DNA of 64,000 bases from Atlantibacter sp032062175 (GCF_032062175.1 NZ_DAMBQK010000020.1:1-64000); one strand, 5' to 3'. Counted from the first letter of the stretch, positions 25,673 through 34,457 are shown. The notes: a model not told the origin generated them from the letters alone. Made by a program: numbers and translations.

Positions 25673-26959
25673 ATGGCTGACAAAAAAGCGAACATCACCT
25701 ACAACGGTGACACTGCTATTGAACTGGATGTGCTACATGGCACACTCGGTCAGGATGTAATTGATATCCGTAGTCTTGGTTCTAAAGGTGTTTTCACGTA
25801 CGACCCCGGTTTTACCTCCACCGCATCTTGCGAATCCAAAATCACTTTTATCGATGGTGACGAAGGCATCCTGCTGCATCGCGGTTTCCCGATTGACCAG
25901 TTAGCCACCGAATCCACCTATCTTGAAGTGTGCTACATCCTGCTGTACGGCGAAAAACCGACCCAGGCTGAGTACCAGGAATTCAAAACCACCGTTACCC
26001 GCCACACCATGATCCATGAGCAGATCACCCGTCTGTTCCATGCGTTCCGTCGTGATTCCCATCCGATGGCGGTGATGTGTGGTATCACCGGTGCGCTGGC
26101 GGCGTTCTACCACGATTCCCTGGACGTGAATAACCCGCGTCACCGTGAAATCGCCGCGTTCCGTCTGCTGTCAAAAATGCCGACTATGGCGGCGATGTGT
26201 TACAAGTATTCGATCGGCCAACCTTTCGTTTACCCACGCAACGACCTTTCCTACTCCGGCAATTTCCTTAACATGATGTTCTCTACGCCGTGCGAGCCTT
26301 ACGAGGTGAACCCGGTGCTTGAGCGCGCTATGGACCGTATTCTGATCCTGCACGCCGACCATGAGCAGAACGCGTCGACCTCTACCGTGCGTACCGCGGG
26401 CTCTTCAGGCGCTAACCCGTTCGCCTGTATCGCTGCGGGCATCGCGTCCCTGTGGGGACCCGCGCACGGCGGTGCGAACGAAGCCGCGCTGAAAATGCTG
26501 GAAGAGATCAGCTCCGTTAAGCACATCCCGGAATTTATCCGCCGCGCCAAAGACAAAAACGATTCGTTCCGTCTGATGGGCTTCGGTCACCGTGTCTACA
26601 AGAACTATGACCCGCGCGCGACCGTGATGCGTGAAACCTGCCACGAAGTGCTGAAAGAGCTGGGCACCAAGGACGATCTGCTGGAAGTGGCGATGGAACT
26701 TGAGCACATCGCGCTCAACGACCCGTACTTCATCGAACGTAAGCTGTACCCGAACGTCGATTTCTACTCCGGCATTATCCTGAAAGCCATGGGCATTCCG
26801 TCTTCCATGTTTACCGTTATCTTCGCGATGGCGCGTACTGTGGGCTGGATTGCGCACTGGAACGAAATGCACGACGACGGCATCAAAATCGCCCGTCCGC
26901 GTCAGCTTTACACCGGCTACGAACAACGCGATTTCAAATCCGATTTGGAAAAACGTTAA
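25673..26959 (+). CDS. gltA: Citrate synthase, type II hexameric
   Basis: GltA condenses acetyl-CoA and oxaloacetate to citrate and is inhibited by NADH. The 428-residue product follows the E. coli enzyme (427) throughout. The N-terminal beta domain (KANITYNGDTAIELDV) of the NADH-sensitive Gram-negative type is present, as are HADHEQNASTSTVR and the signature GFGHRVYKNYDPR with the active-site histidine. An SD AAGGAGA precedes the ATG. It is divergent from sdhC. Confidence 0.99.
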   Translation: MADKKANITYNGDTAIELDVLHGTLGQDVIDIRSLGSKGVFTYDPGFTSTASCESKITFIDGDEGILLHRGFPIDQLATESTYLEVCYILLYGEKPTQAEYQEFKTTVTRHTMIHEQITRLFHAFRRDSHPMAVMCGITGALAAFYHDSLDVNNPRHREIAAFRLLSKMPTMAAMCYKYSIGQPFVYPRNDLSYSGNFLNMMFSTPCEPYEVNPVLERAMDRILILHADHEQNASTSTVRTAGSSGANPFACIAAGIASLWGPAHGGANEAALKMLEEISSVKHIPEFIRRAKDKNDSFRLMGFGHRVYKNYDPRATVMRETCHEVLKELGTKDDLLEVAMELEHIALNDPYFIERKLYPNVDFYSGIILKAMGIPSSMFTVIFAMARTVGWIAHWNEMHDDGIKIARPRQLYTGYEQRDFKSDLEKR

Positions 26960-26975
26960 TTTTTGCCGATGTGAA

Positions 26976-26997
26976 AAACGCGCCTCAGGGCGCGTTT
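26976..26997. terminator. Terminator between gltA and nei
   Basis: AAACGCGCC (26976-26984) and GGCGCGTTT (26989-26997) form a 9-bp stem with loop TCAG. A run of T follows on the plus strand and a run of A precedes, so it can end both gltA and the convergent nei transcript, whose stop is at 27000. Confidence 0.88.
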
Positions 26998-26999
26998 TT

Positions 27000-27791
27000 T
27001 TATTGCTGGCATCCGGGGCACCCGTAAAAGGGGCGCGAAGAGAGCGTCGTCTTTTCAATGATTTCCCCGCAGCGCCGGCATTTTTTCCCGGCGCGATGAA
27101 ACACTTCAAAGCGGAACAACGCCCCGTGGTGCGTGTTTTCATCCCCCTGCCCGCGCGTTTGGTATGAGAGGCGGGGTATCGAAAGACAAGCGGCGGCGAG
27201 CGCGTCCAGTTGAGGCTCGGTTAATTCCACCGCCTTATGGCGCGGCGCAAGCTGGGCCTGCCAGAGTATTTCTACCCGCAGATAGTTGCCCAACCCCGCC
27301 AGAAACGCCTGGTCCAGCAGCAGGCCGCTTAACTGGCGGCGGCAAAAACGCGGGCTCAACAGCCGCGCTTTAACCTCTTCTACCGTTAGCGTCATATCCA
27401 GTACGTCGGGCCCGACCCGCTGCAAAAACGCATGCGCCGCAACGCCATCTGCGTCCAGCATCTCAATATCGGACGCGCTGTAAAGCAGCACGGCGGCGTC
27501 TTCGGTTTCCAGCCGGACACGCAGGCTGCGGGTGGTTTGCGGGTGCTCCCCCGCCTTCACTACGCGCCACACCCCGTAAAGCTGGTTGTGGCTGTAAAGC
27601 GTCAGGCCGTTAGAGAAGTGCGTGAGCAGCGCTTTGCCGCGCGTTTCCAGCCGCTCCACCCGCTGGCCCACCAGCGCCGTTTCGTAGCTTTTCAATTCGG
27701 GAAAGGCAAACCAGACGTGAGTCAGCGGCTTGCCTGCCACGGCTTGTTCCAGTTTGTCTGCCGCGCGGCGAATTTCCGGGCCTTCTGGCAT
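27000..27791 (-). CDS. nei: Endonuclease VIII, DNA glycosylase/AP lyase Nei
   Basis: Nei removes oxidised pyrimidines and nicks the abasic site by beta,delta-elimination. The mature N-terminus PEGPEIRRAAD supplies the catalytic Pro2 and Glu3; ETRGKALL contains the conserved Lys; the C-terminal zinc finger has four cysteines (CRRCGEIIEKT and GCPGCQ). Length is 263 residues, as in E. coli. In E. coli nei directly follows pxpA (ybgL) in one transcript; here it is the distal gene of the inserted DUF969-DUF979-DUF2891 set, 9 bases after DUF2891. Confidence 0.97.
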   Translation of the reverse strand: MPEGPEIRRAADKLEQAVAGKPLTHVWFAFPELKSYETALVGQRVERLETRGKALLTHFSNGLTLYSHNQLYGVWRVVKAGEHPQTTRSLRVRLETEDAAVLLYSASDIEMLDADGVAAHAFLQRVGPDVLDMTLTVEEVKARLLSPRFCRRQLSGLLLDQAFLAGLGNYLRVEILWQAQLAPRHKAVELTEPQLDALAAACLSIPRLSYQTRGQGDENTHHGALFRFEVFHRAGKKCRRCGEIIEKTTLSSRPFYGCPGCQQ

Positions 27792-27800
27792 GGGATATCC

Positions 27801-28796
27801 TTACTCCAGCGCCAGCAGCGCGAAACTGGCCAGCCAGTGGCCGCCGCTGTAGTGGCTACCCACCACGTGTTCTACGCTTGCCGCCAGATGGCGCGCCACC
27901 GCATCCTTAAGCGGCTGCTGCGCCGCATGGCTTTCCGGCAAGGCGTTAGCAATACGCTTCATGCACCAGGCGCGGCTGAGATTCAGCCCGTCGAGGTGGG
28001 CGATTTTTGGGTCGGTACGATCGCTCACTTCTGCCGGGTTCATTAGCGCGGCAACCGACGCCACATCCGGCAGGAAATCATCAAACCACGCCGGGAAGTT
28101 ATCCGCGACGTTGCTCATCAACAGGGCTTCGGTCAACGCGCCGGAAATATACTCATCACCGCCCGGTTCATAGTGCGCCGGGTACTGCTTATCGGCGCGA
28201 TAAAAACGGTTAGCCGCGTCAAGAATGGCATGTTCAAGGGCGTTATCGTCCAGTGCGCGGGCGTAATCCAGGCCCAGCGCCAGCGCGAAAGCGGTATTGT
28301 AATGGGTGCCGACGCGAATCGGATAGGTTAGCTTGCTGAGATAATCGATAAGCCGGGCGCGAATATCCAGGGTTAACGGCTCCAGCGTCTGATGCCAGCG
28401 CCCGGCCTGCGGAAGCGCGGATTGCCTGAGTTCCTGGGCCAGCGCCAGCAGCCAGCCGTAGCCATACGGACGCTCAAACGAGGCCCGGAACGGCGCGGTA
28501 AAATAGGCCAGTTCCTGCGCCACATTGGCGTCAGTCAGGTGTTCATCAAACAGCGCGATAACTTCTTCGCGGCACGACAGCGCCGGATAGCGCCGCACGC
28601 AGCGCAGCAGCAGCCAGTAACCGTGCACCGCCGAGTGCCAGTCAAAGCAGCCATAAAAAATAGGGTGCAGCTTGCGCGGCGGCAGGACATCGCCATCATC
28701 ATTCAACAGATGCATGATGTGGTTCGGGTATTCCTGACGCAAATAGGTTAACGGCATCCGGGCAAAAGCTTCAGCCTGATGTTGGGTTAATTCCAT
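27801..28796 (-). CDS. DUF2891 family protein, function unknown
   Basis: The 331-residue product has the DUF2891 hallmark near the N-terminus: PIFYGCFDWHSAVHGYWLLL (about 47-66). Other conserved-looking stretches are RPYGYGWLLAL, GTHYNTAFALALGLDYAR, DEYISGALTEALLMS and GSHYSGGHWLASFALLAL at the C-terminus. The pattern of His/Trp/Tyr/Asp-rich loops between helices suggests an alpha/alpha-barrel enzyme, but that is inference. No signal peptide is seen. It lies 31 bases after DUF979 and 9 before nei on the same strand. Its neighbours (putative permease pair, pxpABC) suggest a role in 5-oxoproline or pyroglutamyl-compound metabolism. Confidence 0.85.
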   Translation of the reverse strand: MELTQHQAEAFARMPLTYLRQEYPNHIMHLLNDDGDVLPPRKLHPIFYGCFDWHSAVHGYWLLLRCVRRYPALSCREEVIALFDEHLTDANVAQELAYFTAPFRASFERPYGYGWLLALAQELRQSALPQAGRWHQTLEPLTLDIRARLIDYLSKLTYPIRVGTHYNTAFALALGLDYARALDDNALEHAILDAANRFYRADKQYPAHYEPGGDEYISGALTEALLMSNVADNFPAWFDDFLPDVASVAALMNPAEVSDRTDPKIAHLDGLNLSRAWCMKRIANALPESHAAQQPLKDAVARHLAASVEHVVGSHYSGGHWLASFALLALE

Positions 28797-28827
28797 AACA
28801 GCTCCTTAGGTCATCACCGCGCAGCGC

Positions 28828-29814
28828 TTAGCGAAACACGAGGAAATACATTAAAAAGACATTCACCACCAGCAGCGTGAGAGCGGTGGGGATCTGGATC
28901 TTAATCACCTGGTATTTATCTTTCAGCTCCAGCAGCGCGGCGGGGACGATATTGAAATTCGCCGCCATCGGCGTCATCAACGTGCCGCAGTAACCGGCAT
29001 ACATGCCAATCGCCAGTAGCGGTGCCGGGTCGCCGTGGTGGTAATTAATCAAAAACGGCAGTGCGATACCGGCGCTCAGCACCGGGAACGCGGCAAAGGC
29101 GTTGCCCATAATCATGGTAAACAGCGCCATGCCGATGCAATAAATCACCACCAGCATAAAGCGGCTATCCGGGTTAACGAACAGGCTGACCACTTTTTGC
29201 ACCGAGTCGCCGGTATTGGCCACCACAAACACCCCGCCCAGCATGGCGAGCATTTGCGGCAGGATCACCGCCCAGCCAATGGTATCCACCAGGCGGCGGG
29301 ACTGGCGGATGGCGTGCAGCGGCGTCCCGCCCGTCAGCCACCATCCGATAAGGATTGCCGCGACGCAGGCCACGCACAGCGCCGCCAGCGTAAGCTGTTT
29401 CTGGTCGAGCAGGAAAACGCCGCCAATCGACACGCCTTTTAAAAACAGGGTGCCAATCACCGTCACCACCGGGATCATCAGCGCCGGTAAGAACAGCCAG
29501 TTTTTCAGCCGGTTCGACGAGGCGACGCGCTCTGGCTCGGTAGACATTTTATAGTGCCCTTTGCCCACCAGCCCAAAGCCCGCCAGTAACGCGATGGCAA
29601 TCACGCAGCCGCCAATAATCCGGTAAGCCAGAGACTTACCCAACTCCTGCACCATTAAATCGCCAAACAGGAAAATCCCGCCGAACAGGAACCAGAACAG
29701 CGCGGTGGTGAAACGCTTAGGATTGCCGCGATCGCGCAGCGTCATGATCACCAGCAGCATCACCACAAAGCCGATCAGGTAGTAAACGCGGTTAATGGAA
29801 ATCAGCGTGCTCAT
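28828..29814 (-). CDS. DUF979 family membrane protein, putative permease subunit
   Basis: From ATG 29814 (MSTLISINRVYYLIGFVV) the 328-residue product has about nine or ten hydrophobic segments and the conserved stretches GWAVILPQMLAMLGGVF, MGNAFAAFPVLSAGIALPF and GMYAGYCGTLMTPMAANFN. The start overlaps the DUF969 stop by 4 bases (ATGA), so the two are coupled and probably form one transporter. A 42-codon upstream extension overlapping DUF969 is rejected. From memory, DUF969/DUF979 pairs have been proposed to carry 5-oxoproline because they cluster with pxpABC or pcp; that fits the neighbours here but is not shown by the sequence. Confidence 0.88.
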   Translation of the reverse strand: MSTLISINRVYYLIGFVVMLLVIMTLRDRGNPKRFTTALFWFLFGGIFLFGDLMVQELGKSLAYRIIGGCVIAIALLAGFGLVGKGHYKMSTEPERVASSNRLKNWLFLPALMIPVVTVIGTLFLKGVSIGGVFLLDQKQLTLAALCVACVAAILIGWWLTGGTPLHAIRQSRRLVDTIGWAVILPQMLAMLGGVFVVANTGDSVQKVVSLFVNPDSRFMLVVIYCIGMALFTMIMGNAFAAFPVLSAGIALPFLINYHHGDPAPLLAIGMYAGYCGTLMTPMAANFNIVPAALLELKDKYQVIKIQIPTALTLLVVNVFLMYFLVFR

Positions 29815-30539
29815 TGCGCAACCTCCTGTGTGCCCTGCCCGGCTTTCCAGGCCATCACATCGCGACGAATGCTGGCGTCGAGGCGCAGCAGGCGCGTCAT
29901 ATGAATAATCAGGGCAGCAATCGCGGTAGGAATGGCCCACAGGCCGATATGCAGCGGTTCAATGCCCTGAATGCCGTTCTCTTTCAGGAAGGCGTCAATG
30001 AGCAGCACCGCGCCGAAAGCGATGAAAATATCTTCGCCGAAGAAGACGGCGATGTTGTCACACGCAGCGGCGTGGGCTTTGATTTTGTCGCGGATGTGCT
30101 GCGGCAGTTCGCCGTATTCATTGAGCGCCGCGCCTTCCGCCATTGGTGCCAGCAGCGGGCGCACCGTTTGCGCGTGGCCGCCGAGCGACATCAGCCCCAG
30201 CGCGGCGGTCCCCTCACGCGCCACAAAGTAGAGCATCAGAATACGCGCCGAGGTGGCGCTGGCGATTTTCGCTACCCAGGCCTGGGCGCGCTCTTTCAGC
30301 CCGTAATATTCCAGCAGGCCGATAACCGGGAGGATCAAAATAAACGTTGCCAGCGAGCGGCTGTTAACAAATTTTTCGCCAAAGGTTTCCAGCAGCATAC
30401 CGAAATCCATGCCGACCAACAGACCTGTGGCAAGCCCTGCGACCACCACCACCAGCAGCGGGTTGAAACGCAGAGCAAAACCAATGACCACTACCGGTAT
30501 CCCGATTAGCGGTAACAGTGTAGAACTGTCCATAACCAT
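29811..30539 (-). CDS. DUF969 family membrane protein, putative permease subunit
   Basis: The 242-residue product is mostly hydrophobic (about six segments) with the family features NSRSLATFILILPVIGLLE, REGTAALGLMSLGGHAQTVRP and AAACDNIAVFFGEDIFIAFGAVLL. Two starts are possible, ATG 30539 and ATG 30533; a GGG-containing SD lies just upstream and does not clearly decide. It is the promoter-proximal gene of the minus-strand set DUF969-DUF979-DUF2891-nei, divergent from the winged-helix regulator. Confidence 0.86.
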   Translation of the reverse strand: MVMDSSTLLPLIGIPVVVIGFALRFNPLLVVVVAGLATGLLVGMDFGMLLETFGEKFVNSRSLATFILILPVIGLLEYYGLKERAQAWVAKIASATSARILMLYFVAREGTAALGLMSLGGHAQTVRPLLAPMAEGAALNEYGELPQHIRDKIKAHAAACDNIAVFFGEDIFIAFGAVLLIDAFLKENGIQGIEPLHIGLWAIPTAIAALIIHMTRLLRLDASIRRDVMAWKAGQGTQEVAQ

Positions 30540-30727
30540 TTACCCTATCCAAAGTGAGCGTTGCACGCCGAAGGCTCTTTTTTTAATACTTCGCTACGGG
30601 GCGAAGCGTGGGGCATTGCGGCGAACGATGTTGTGTTTTGCGCCAGGCCCTGTGAGTGCGCAACATCGGCGCAGATCTGTGTTAAAAAGCTATATCTGAA
30701 CGATCATAATATGTAAACAATTTATCA

Positions 30728-30747
30728 ATAAAATGTTTTTATTTTAT
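30728..30747. promoter_or_regulatory. AT-rich inverted repeat in the regulator/DUF969 intergenic region
   Basis: ATAAAAT (30728-30734) and ATTTTAT (30741-30747) form an inverted repeat with a 6-base spacer, 51 bases upstream of the regulator start. It is in the divergent promoter region and could be the regulator's operator. AT-richness makes a chance match possible. Confidence 0.35.
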
Positions 30748-30798
30748 CGGTTCGCCGTTATATTTTTTGCTAATAGTCACAATTGTGTAAGGACAGTT

Positions 30799-31347
30799 AT
30801 GACCTCGAAAACCGCTGCCACATCAATTCAAAACGACGATATTACCGAGGGTCGTATCGTCTCCTCGCGCCATCTGGTTTCCGAACGCTGCGCGGAATTA
30901 TCAGAGCTGGAATACGCGCTGATCATGACCAGCAACGCCTTTAACAAGTGGATGGTGCGCTGTATGACCGCCGCCGGAGAACCGGATATGGGGGCGTTTG
31001 ATGTTTCGCTGCTCCATCATGTTAACCATCGGAATCGCAAGAAAAAATTGGCGGATATCTGCTTTGTGCTGAACGTGGAGGACACCCACGTGGTCACCTA
31101 TGCCCTGAAAAAGCTGGTGAAAGCGGGTTATGTGACCAGCGAGAAAGTAGGAAAGGAACTCTATTTCTACACCACGGAGGAAGGTAAAGCGCTGTGTATG
31201 AAATACCGCGACGTGCGTGAAGCCTGCCTGATTGCCATTCAGGTAGAAAGCGGAATTCCAGGCCCGTCAATTGGCGACACCGCGCAGCTGCTGCGCACGA
31301 TTTCGTCGCTCTACGACACCGCCGCACGGGCCGCCGCGTCGCTATAA
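30799..31347 (+). CDS. Winged-helix (MarR-like) transcriptional regulator
   Basis: From ATG 30799, preceded by AAGGA at good spacing, the product is 182 residues. The centre (about 75-140) reads as a MarR-type winged helix: FDVSLLHHVNHRNRKKKLADI, then VEDTHVVTYALKKLVKAGYV as recognition helix and FYTTEEG as the wing. It resembles the COG5631 predicted regulators. A 22-codon upstream extension is hydrophobic, crosses the promoter region and is rejected. It is divergent from the DUF969-DUF979 genes and convergent with pxpA, so the likely regulon is the permease set and possibly 5-oxoproline genes. Confidence 0.85.
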   Translation: MTSKTAATSIQNDDITEGRIVSSRHLVSERCAELSELEYALIMTSNAFNKWMVRCMTAAGEPDMGAFDVSLLHHVNHRNRKKKLADICFVLNVEDTHVVTYALKKLVKAGYVTSEKVGKELYFYTTEEGKALCMKYRDVREACLIAIQVESGIPGPSIGDTAQLLRTISSLYDTAARAAASL

Positions 31348-31377
31348 CACCCGCCAGGGGTGGCGGGCGCCGGGTGT
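31347..31377. terminator. GC-rich hairpin between the convergent regulator and pxpA
   Basis: CCCGCCA (31350-31356) and TGGCGGG (31361-31367) form a 7-bp stem; an outer ACACCC/GGGTGT pairing (31347-31352 and 31372-31377) is an alternative. Only a short T-run follows on the plus side, so termination strength is uncertain. Confidence 0.5.
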
Positions 31378-32115
31378 TTAGTCAGCGCCGATGTGGATCT
31401 GGCGCTGTTCGAACGCGTCGCGCAGCCGACGGGCAAACGCCAGCGCGTGCGCGCCGTCGCCGTGCAGGCACACCGTCTGGGCATTCACCGTCGCCCAGAC
31501 GCCGTCCCGGCTCTGTACCCGGCTATTCAGCACCATCTCCAGCGTGCGGGAAACCGCCTCGTCATCGTCTTCAATCAGCGCCCCCGGCTCGCTGCGCGGC
31601 ACCAGTGAGCCGTCCGCCAGATAGCCCCTGTCGGCAAAAACCTCTTCCCGCGTCGCTAACCCGTAGCGCTCCCCGGCGCGGATCAGTTCACTGCCCGCCA
31701 GCCCCACCAGCATCAGGCCCGGATCGAGGCTTTTCACCGCGCGGGCGATAGCCTCTGCCAACGGCGGCTGTTTCGCCGCCTGGTTATACAGCATGCCGTG
31801 CGGCTTCACGTGCGTCAGGCCGCCACCTTCAGCGCGCACGATAGCCGCCAGCGCGCCGATCTGGTAAAGCATCTGCGCATAAACGGTTTCAGGAGGAAGC
31901 TGCATGGCGGTGCGGCCAAAGTTTTCCCGATCGGGAAAACTCGGGTGCGCGCCGATCGCGACACCGTGGGCCAGCGCCAGCCGCACGCTTTCCTGCATAG
32001 TCCGGGCATCGCCCGCGTGAAAACCGCAGGCAATGTTCGCCGAGCTAATCAGCGGCATCAGCGCGCTATCGTTTCCGCAGCCTTCGCCGAGATCGGCGTT
32101 TAAATCAATCTTCAT
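31378..32115 (-). CDS. pxpA: 5-oxoprolinase subunit A (PxpA, YbgL)
   Basis: PxpA, of the LamB/YcsF family, with PxpBC converts 5-oxoproline and ATP to glutamate, removing a damaged form of glutamine/glutamate. ATG 32115 (MKIDLNADLGEGCGND) gives 245 residues; it overlaps the 3' end of pxpC by 11 bases. Conserved motifs are ANIACGFHAGDARTM, GAHPSFPDRENFGR, HVKPHGMLYNQ and FADRGYLADGSLVPR. A long in-frame upstream extension inside pxpC is rejected. Confidence 0.96.
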   Translation of the reverse strand: MKIDLNADLGEGCGNDSALMPLISSANIACGFHAGDARTMQESVRLALAHGVAIGAHPSFPDRENFGRTAMQLPPETVYAQMLYQIGALAAIVRAEGGGLTHVKPHGMLYNQAAKQPPLAEAIARAVKSLDPGLMLVGLAGSELIRAGERYGLATREEVFADRGYLADGSLVPRSEPGALIEDDDEAVSRTLEMVLNSRVQSRDGVWATVNAQTVCLHGDGAHALAFARRLRDAFEQRQIHIGAD

Positions 32116-33037
32116 TCGCCAGCCGCCATTCCAGTTGCTCAAAGTAACGCTGCTGATGCGTCCGCGCTTCCAGCGCTTCCTCAAGGGTGCAACGATCAAA
32201 ATGCAGCGGCTCGCCAAGACGCAACTGTGCGAGATTGTACATGTCCGCCTCAATCACGCAGGCGATGCGCGGGTAGCCGCCGGTGGTCTGGGCGTCATTC
32301 ATCAGCACGATGGGCTGGCCGTTATGCGGCACCTGCACCACGCCGGGCAACAGGCCGTGAGAAACCAGTTCACGGGGATCGGTGCGCTCCAGCACGTGCC
32401 CGTTGAGCCGGTAACCCATGCGGTTGCTCTGCGGGCTGAGTTTCCAGGGCGCGCGCCAGAACGCTTCCTGGGCGGCGGGTGAAAACTCATGGTACTCCGG
32501 TCCTGGCAACGCGCGGATGCGGTTGCCCCACAACAGTTGATGTACCCCACGGCTTTGCAGGAATGTGCGCGTTGCCGGCCGTAGCGGCACACGGTCGCCG
32601 TCCTGCAATCTGCGCCCTTCAAACCCGCCAAAACCGGCTTTTAAATCGGTACTGTACGACCCCATGATTTTCGGTACATCGATGCCGCCCGCCACCGCCA
32701 GATAGCTGCGCATCCCGCGCTTCGGCAACAACAGCTTGAGCTGCTGGCCCGCGCGTACCGGCAAGCGCCAGCCGGTCCAGACCGAGTGACCGTCAAGGGT
32801 TGCCCCGCAGGCCGCGCCGGTTAACGCGAACCAGCCGTCCTGATGAAAAGCGATGGTGCATTGCCCGAGGGTGATTTCCAACGCCGCCATATCGGGCTCA
32901 TTACCCACCAGCAAATTGGCGATGCGCAGCGCGGGGGTATCCATCGCACCGCAGCGGCTGATGCCCGCCTGACGCAAGCCATGCCGCCCGCCATCCTGCA
33001 CCGTGGTGCTCATCCCTGCGCGAATAATCTCTAACAC
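32105..33037 (-). CDS. pxpC: 5-oxoprolinase subunit C (PxpC, YbgK)
   Basis: PxpC is the biotin-dependent-carboxyltransferase-like (allophanate hydrolase subunit 2 fold) chain of the ATP-dependent 5-oxoprolinase. The 310 residues begin MLEIIRAGMSTTVQDGGRHG and show SRCGAMDTPALRIANLLVGN, GYRLNGHVLER and ND-QTTGGYPRIACV. Length equals E. coli YbgK. It overlaps pxpB by 7 bases and pxpA by 11. Confidence 0.97.
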   Translation of the reverse strand: MLEIIRAGMSTTVQDGGRHGLRQAGISRCGAMDTPALRIANLLVGNEPDMAALEITLGQCTIAFHQDGWFALTGAACGATLDGHSVWTGWRLPVRAGQQLKLLLPKRGMRSYLAVAGGIDVPKIMGSYSTDLKAGFGGFEGRRLQDGDRVPLRPATRTFLQSRGVHQLLWGNRIRALPGPEYHEFSPAAQEAFWRAPWKLSPQSNRMGYRLNGHVLERTDPRELVSHGLLPGVVQVPHNGQPIVLMNDAQTTGGYPRIACVIEADMYNLAQLRLGEPLHFDRCTLEEALEARTHQQRYFEQLEWRLANED

Positions 33038-33687
33038 ACGCCCTCCTTAGACGGCACAAAACGCACCTGGTCGCCGGGCTGTAATAACGTGGCAGGCTGT
33101 CGCTGCGGATCGAACAACCGCAGATCGGTACGGCCAATAATTTGCCAGCCACCGGGCGTCGGTAACGGATAGATCCCGGTCTGGCCGCCGCCGATCCCCA
33201 CCGATCCGGCAGGCACCTCAAGACGCGGCTCGGCACGGCGCGGCGTGGCGAGGCTGGCGGGCAGCCCGCCCAGATACGGGAACCCCGGCTGGAAGCCGAT
33301 AAAGTACACGATGTAATCGGCCTCTGCGTGGCGCTCCACGACCTGGCGATCGCTGAGCCCGGTATGACGCGCCACTTCCGCCAGGTCCGGGCCGTGTTCG
33401 CCGCCGTAAATCACCGGGATCTCAATCAGCCGTGATTCCAGCGTCACCGCCTCGCTCTCTTCCCACCAGCGCTGCAAACGCTCGATGGCATTCAACGCCG
33501 AGGCGGCCGGATCGCGTAAGGTCACGGTGAGGTTATTCATCCCCGGGATGACTTCCACCGCCGCTGGTACGTCCGCCAGACGCTGCACCAGGCCCCAGAT
33601 GCGCTGTTGGCTTTCAAGGGTGACCGGTGGCTCCAGTTCCAGAACCACCGCGCTTTCTCCTAACAAATAACACCGCGCTCGCTGCAC
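33031..33687 (-). CDS. pxpB: 5-oxoprolinase subunit B (PxpB, YbgJ)
   Basis: PxpB (allophanate hydrolase subunit 1 fold) is the third 5-oxoprolinase chain. I choose GTG 33687: AAGGTG lies five bases upstream and the product (VQRARCYLLGESAVV, initiator read as Met) is 218 residues, the length of E. coli YbgJ. A TTG at 33705 would add six residues and overlap ybgI but has no good SD. Conserved stretches are GMNNLTVTL, FQPGFPYLGGLP and GSVGIGGGQTGIYPLPTPGGW. It follows ybgI by 14 bases. Confidence 0.95.
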   Translation of the reverse strand: MQRARCYLLGESAVVLELEPPVTLESQQRIWGLVQRLADVPAAVEVIPGMNNLTVTLRDPAASALNAIERLQRWWEESEAVTLESRLIEIPVIYGGEHGPDLAEVARHTGLSDRQVVERHAEADYIVYFIGFQPGFPYLGGLPASLATPRRAEPRLEVPAGSVGIGGGQTGIYPLPTPGGWQIIGRTDLRLFDPQRQPATLLQPGDQVRFVPSKEGVC

Positions 33688-33701
33688 TGTTTCACCTTTA
33701 C

Positions 33702-34445
33702 TCAAGCTGGATTAGGGATGTCGATAAACGTCACATCAAGATCGGTGGTTTCGTTCAACCACTCGCTCAGGGCGCGGATGCCGCCGCGTTCGGTGGCGTG
33801 GTGGCCTGCGGCATAGAAATGCAGCCCCTGCTCGCGCGCCGAATGAATGGTTTGCTCGGAAACTTCACCGGTGATAAACGCGTCAACGCCAAAACGCGCC
33901 GCGCTGTCGATAAAGCTCTGTCCACCGCCGGTGCACCAGGCGACGCGCTTCACGTCGGCAGGGCCGGTATCGCCAGACCACAGCGGACGGCGGCCAAGCC
34001 GCGCCTCAATCCACGACGCCAGTTCCAGCCCCGGCACCGGCATCGACAGTTCGCCCCAGGGCACCAGCGGTTCGATCTCGCCTTTGACCTCAATGCCCAG
34101 CAGCGCGGCAAGCTGGGCGTTATTCCCCAGTTGCGGGTGGGCGTCTAAGGGCAGATGCCAGCCGTAAAGGTTGATATCGTTGGCCAGCAGCGTTTTCAGG
34201 CGCTGGCGCTTCATGCCGCTAATCACCGGCGATTCGCCTTTCCAGAAATAGCCGTGATGAACAATCACCGCATCCGCCTGCTGGCGAACCGCTTCGTCCA
34301 GCAGCGCCTGGCTTGCCGTCACGCCGGTGATAATTTTTTGCACGCTTTCGCGCCCTTCAACCTGCAAGCCGTTGGGGGCATAGTCGTTAAAGGCCGCGCT
34401 ATTAAGCTGCTGATTAATCAGCTTTTCCAGTTCGGTATTTTTCAT
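33702..34445 (-). CDS. ybgI: NIF3-family dinuclear-metal protein YbgI (radiation resistance protein)
   Basis: YbgI is a hexameric NIF3/DUF34 protein with a two-metal site of unknown substrate; it lies beside pxp genes across enterobacteria. The 247 residues carry the metal ligands in ADAVIVHHGYFWKGE (His63, His64) and the C-terminal YAAGHHATERGGIRAL. It is 12 bases after phr; in E. coli the transporter gene dtpD sits between them and it is missing here. Confidence 0.96.
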   Translation of the reverse strand: MKNTELEKLINQQLNSAAFNDYAPNGLQVEGRESVQKIITGVTASQALLDEAVRQQADAVIVHHGYFWKGESPVISGMKRQRLKTLLANDINLYGWHLPLDAHPQLGNNAQLAALLGIEVKGEIEPLVPWGELSMPVPGLELASWIEARLGRRPLWSGDTGPADVKRVAWCTGGGQSFIDSAARFGVDAFITGEVSEQTIHSAREQGLHFYAAGHHATERGGIRALSEWLNETTDLDVTFIDIPNPA

Positions 34446-34457
34446 GATGGCTCCCTG

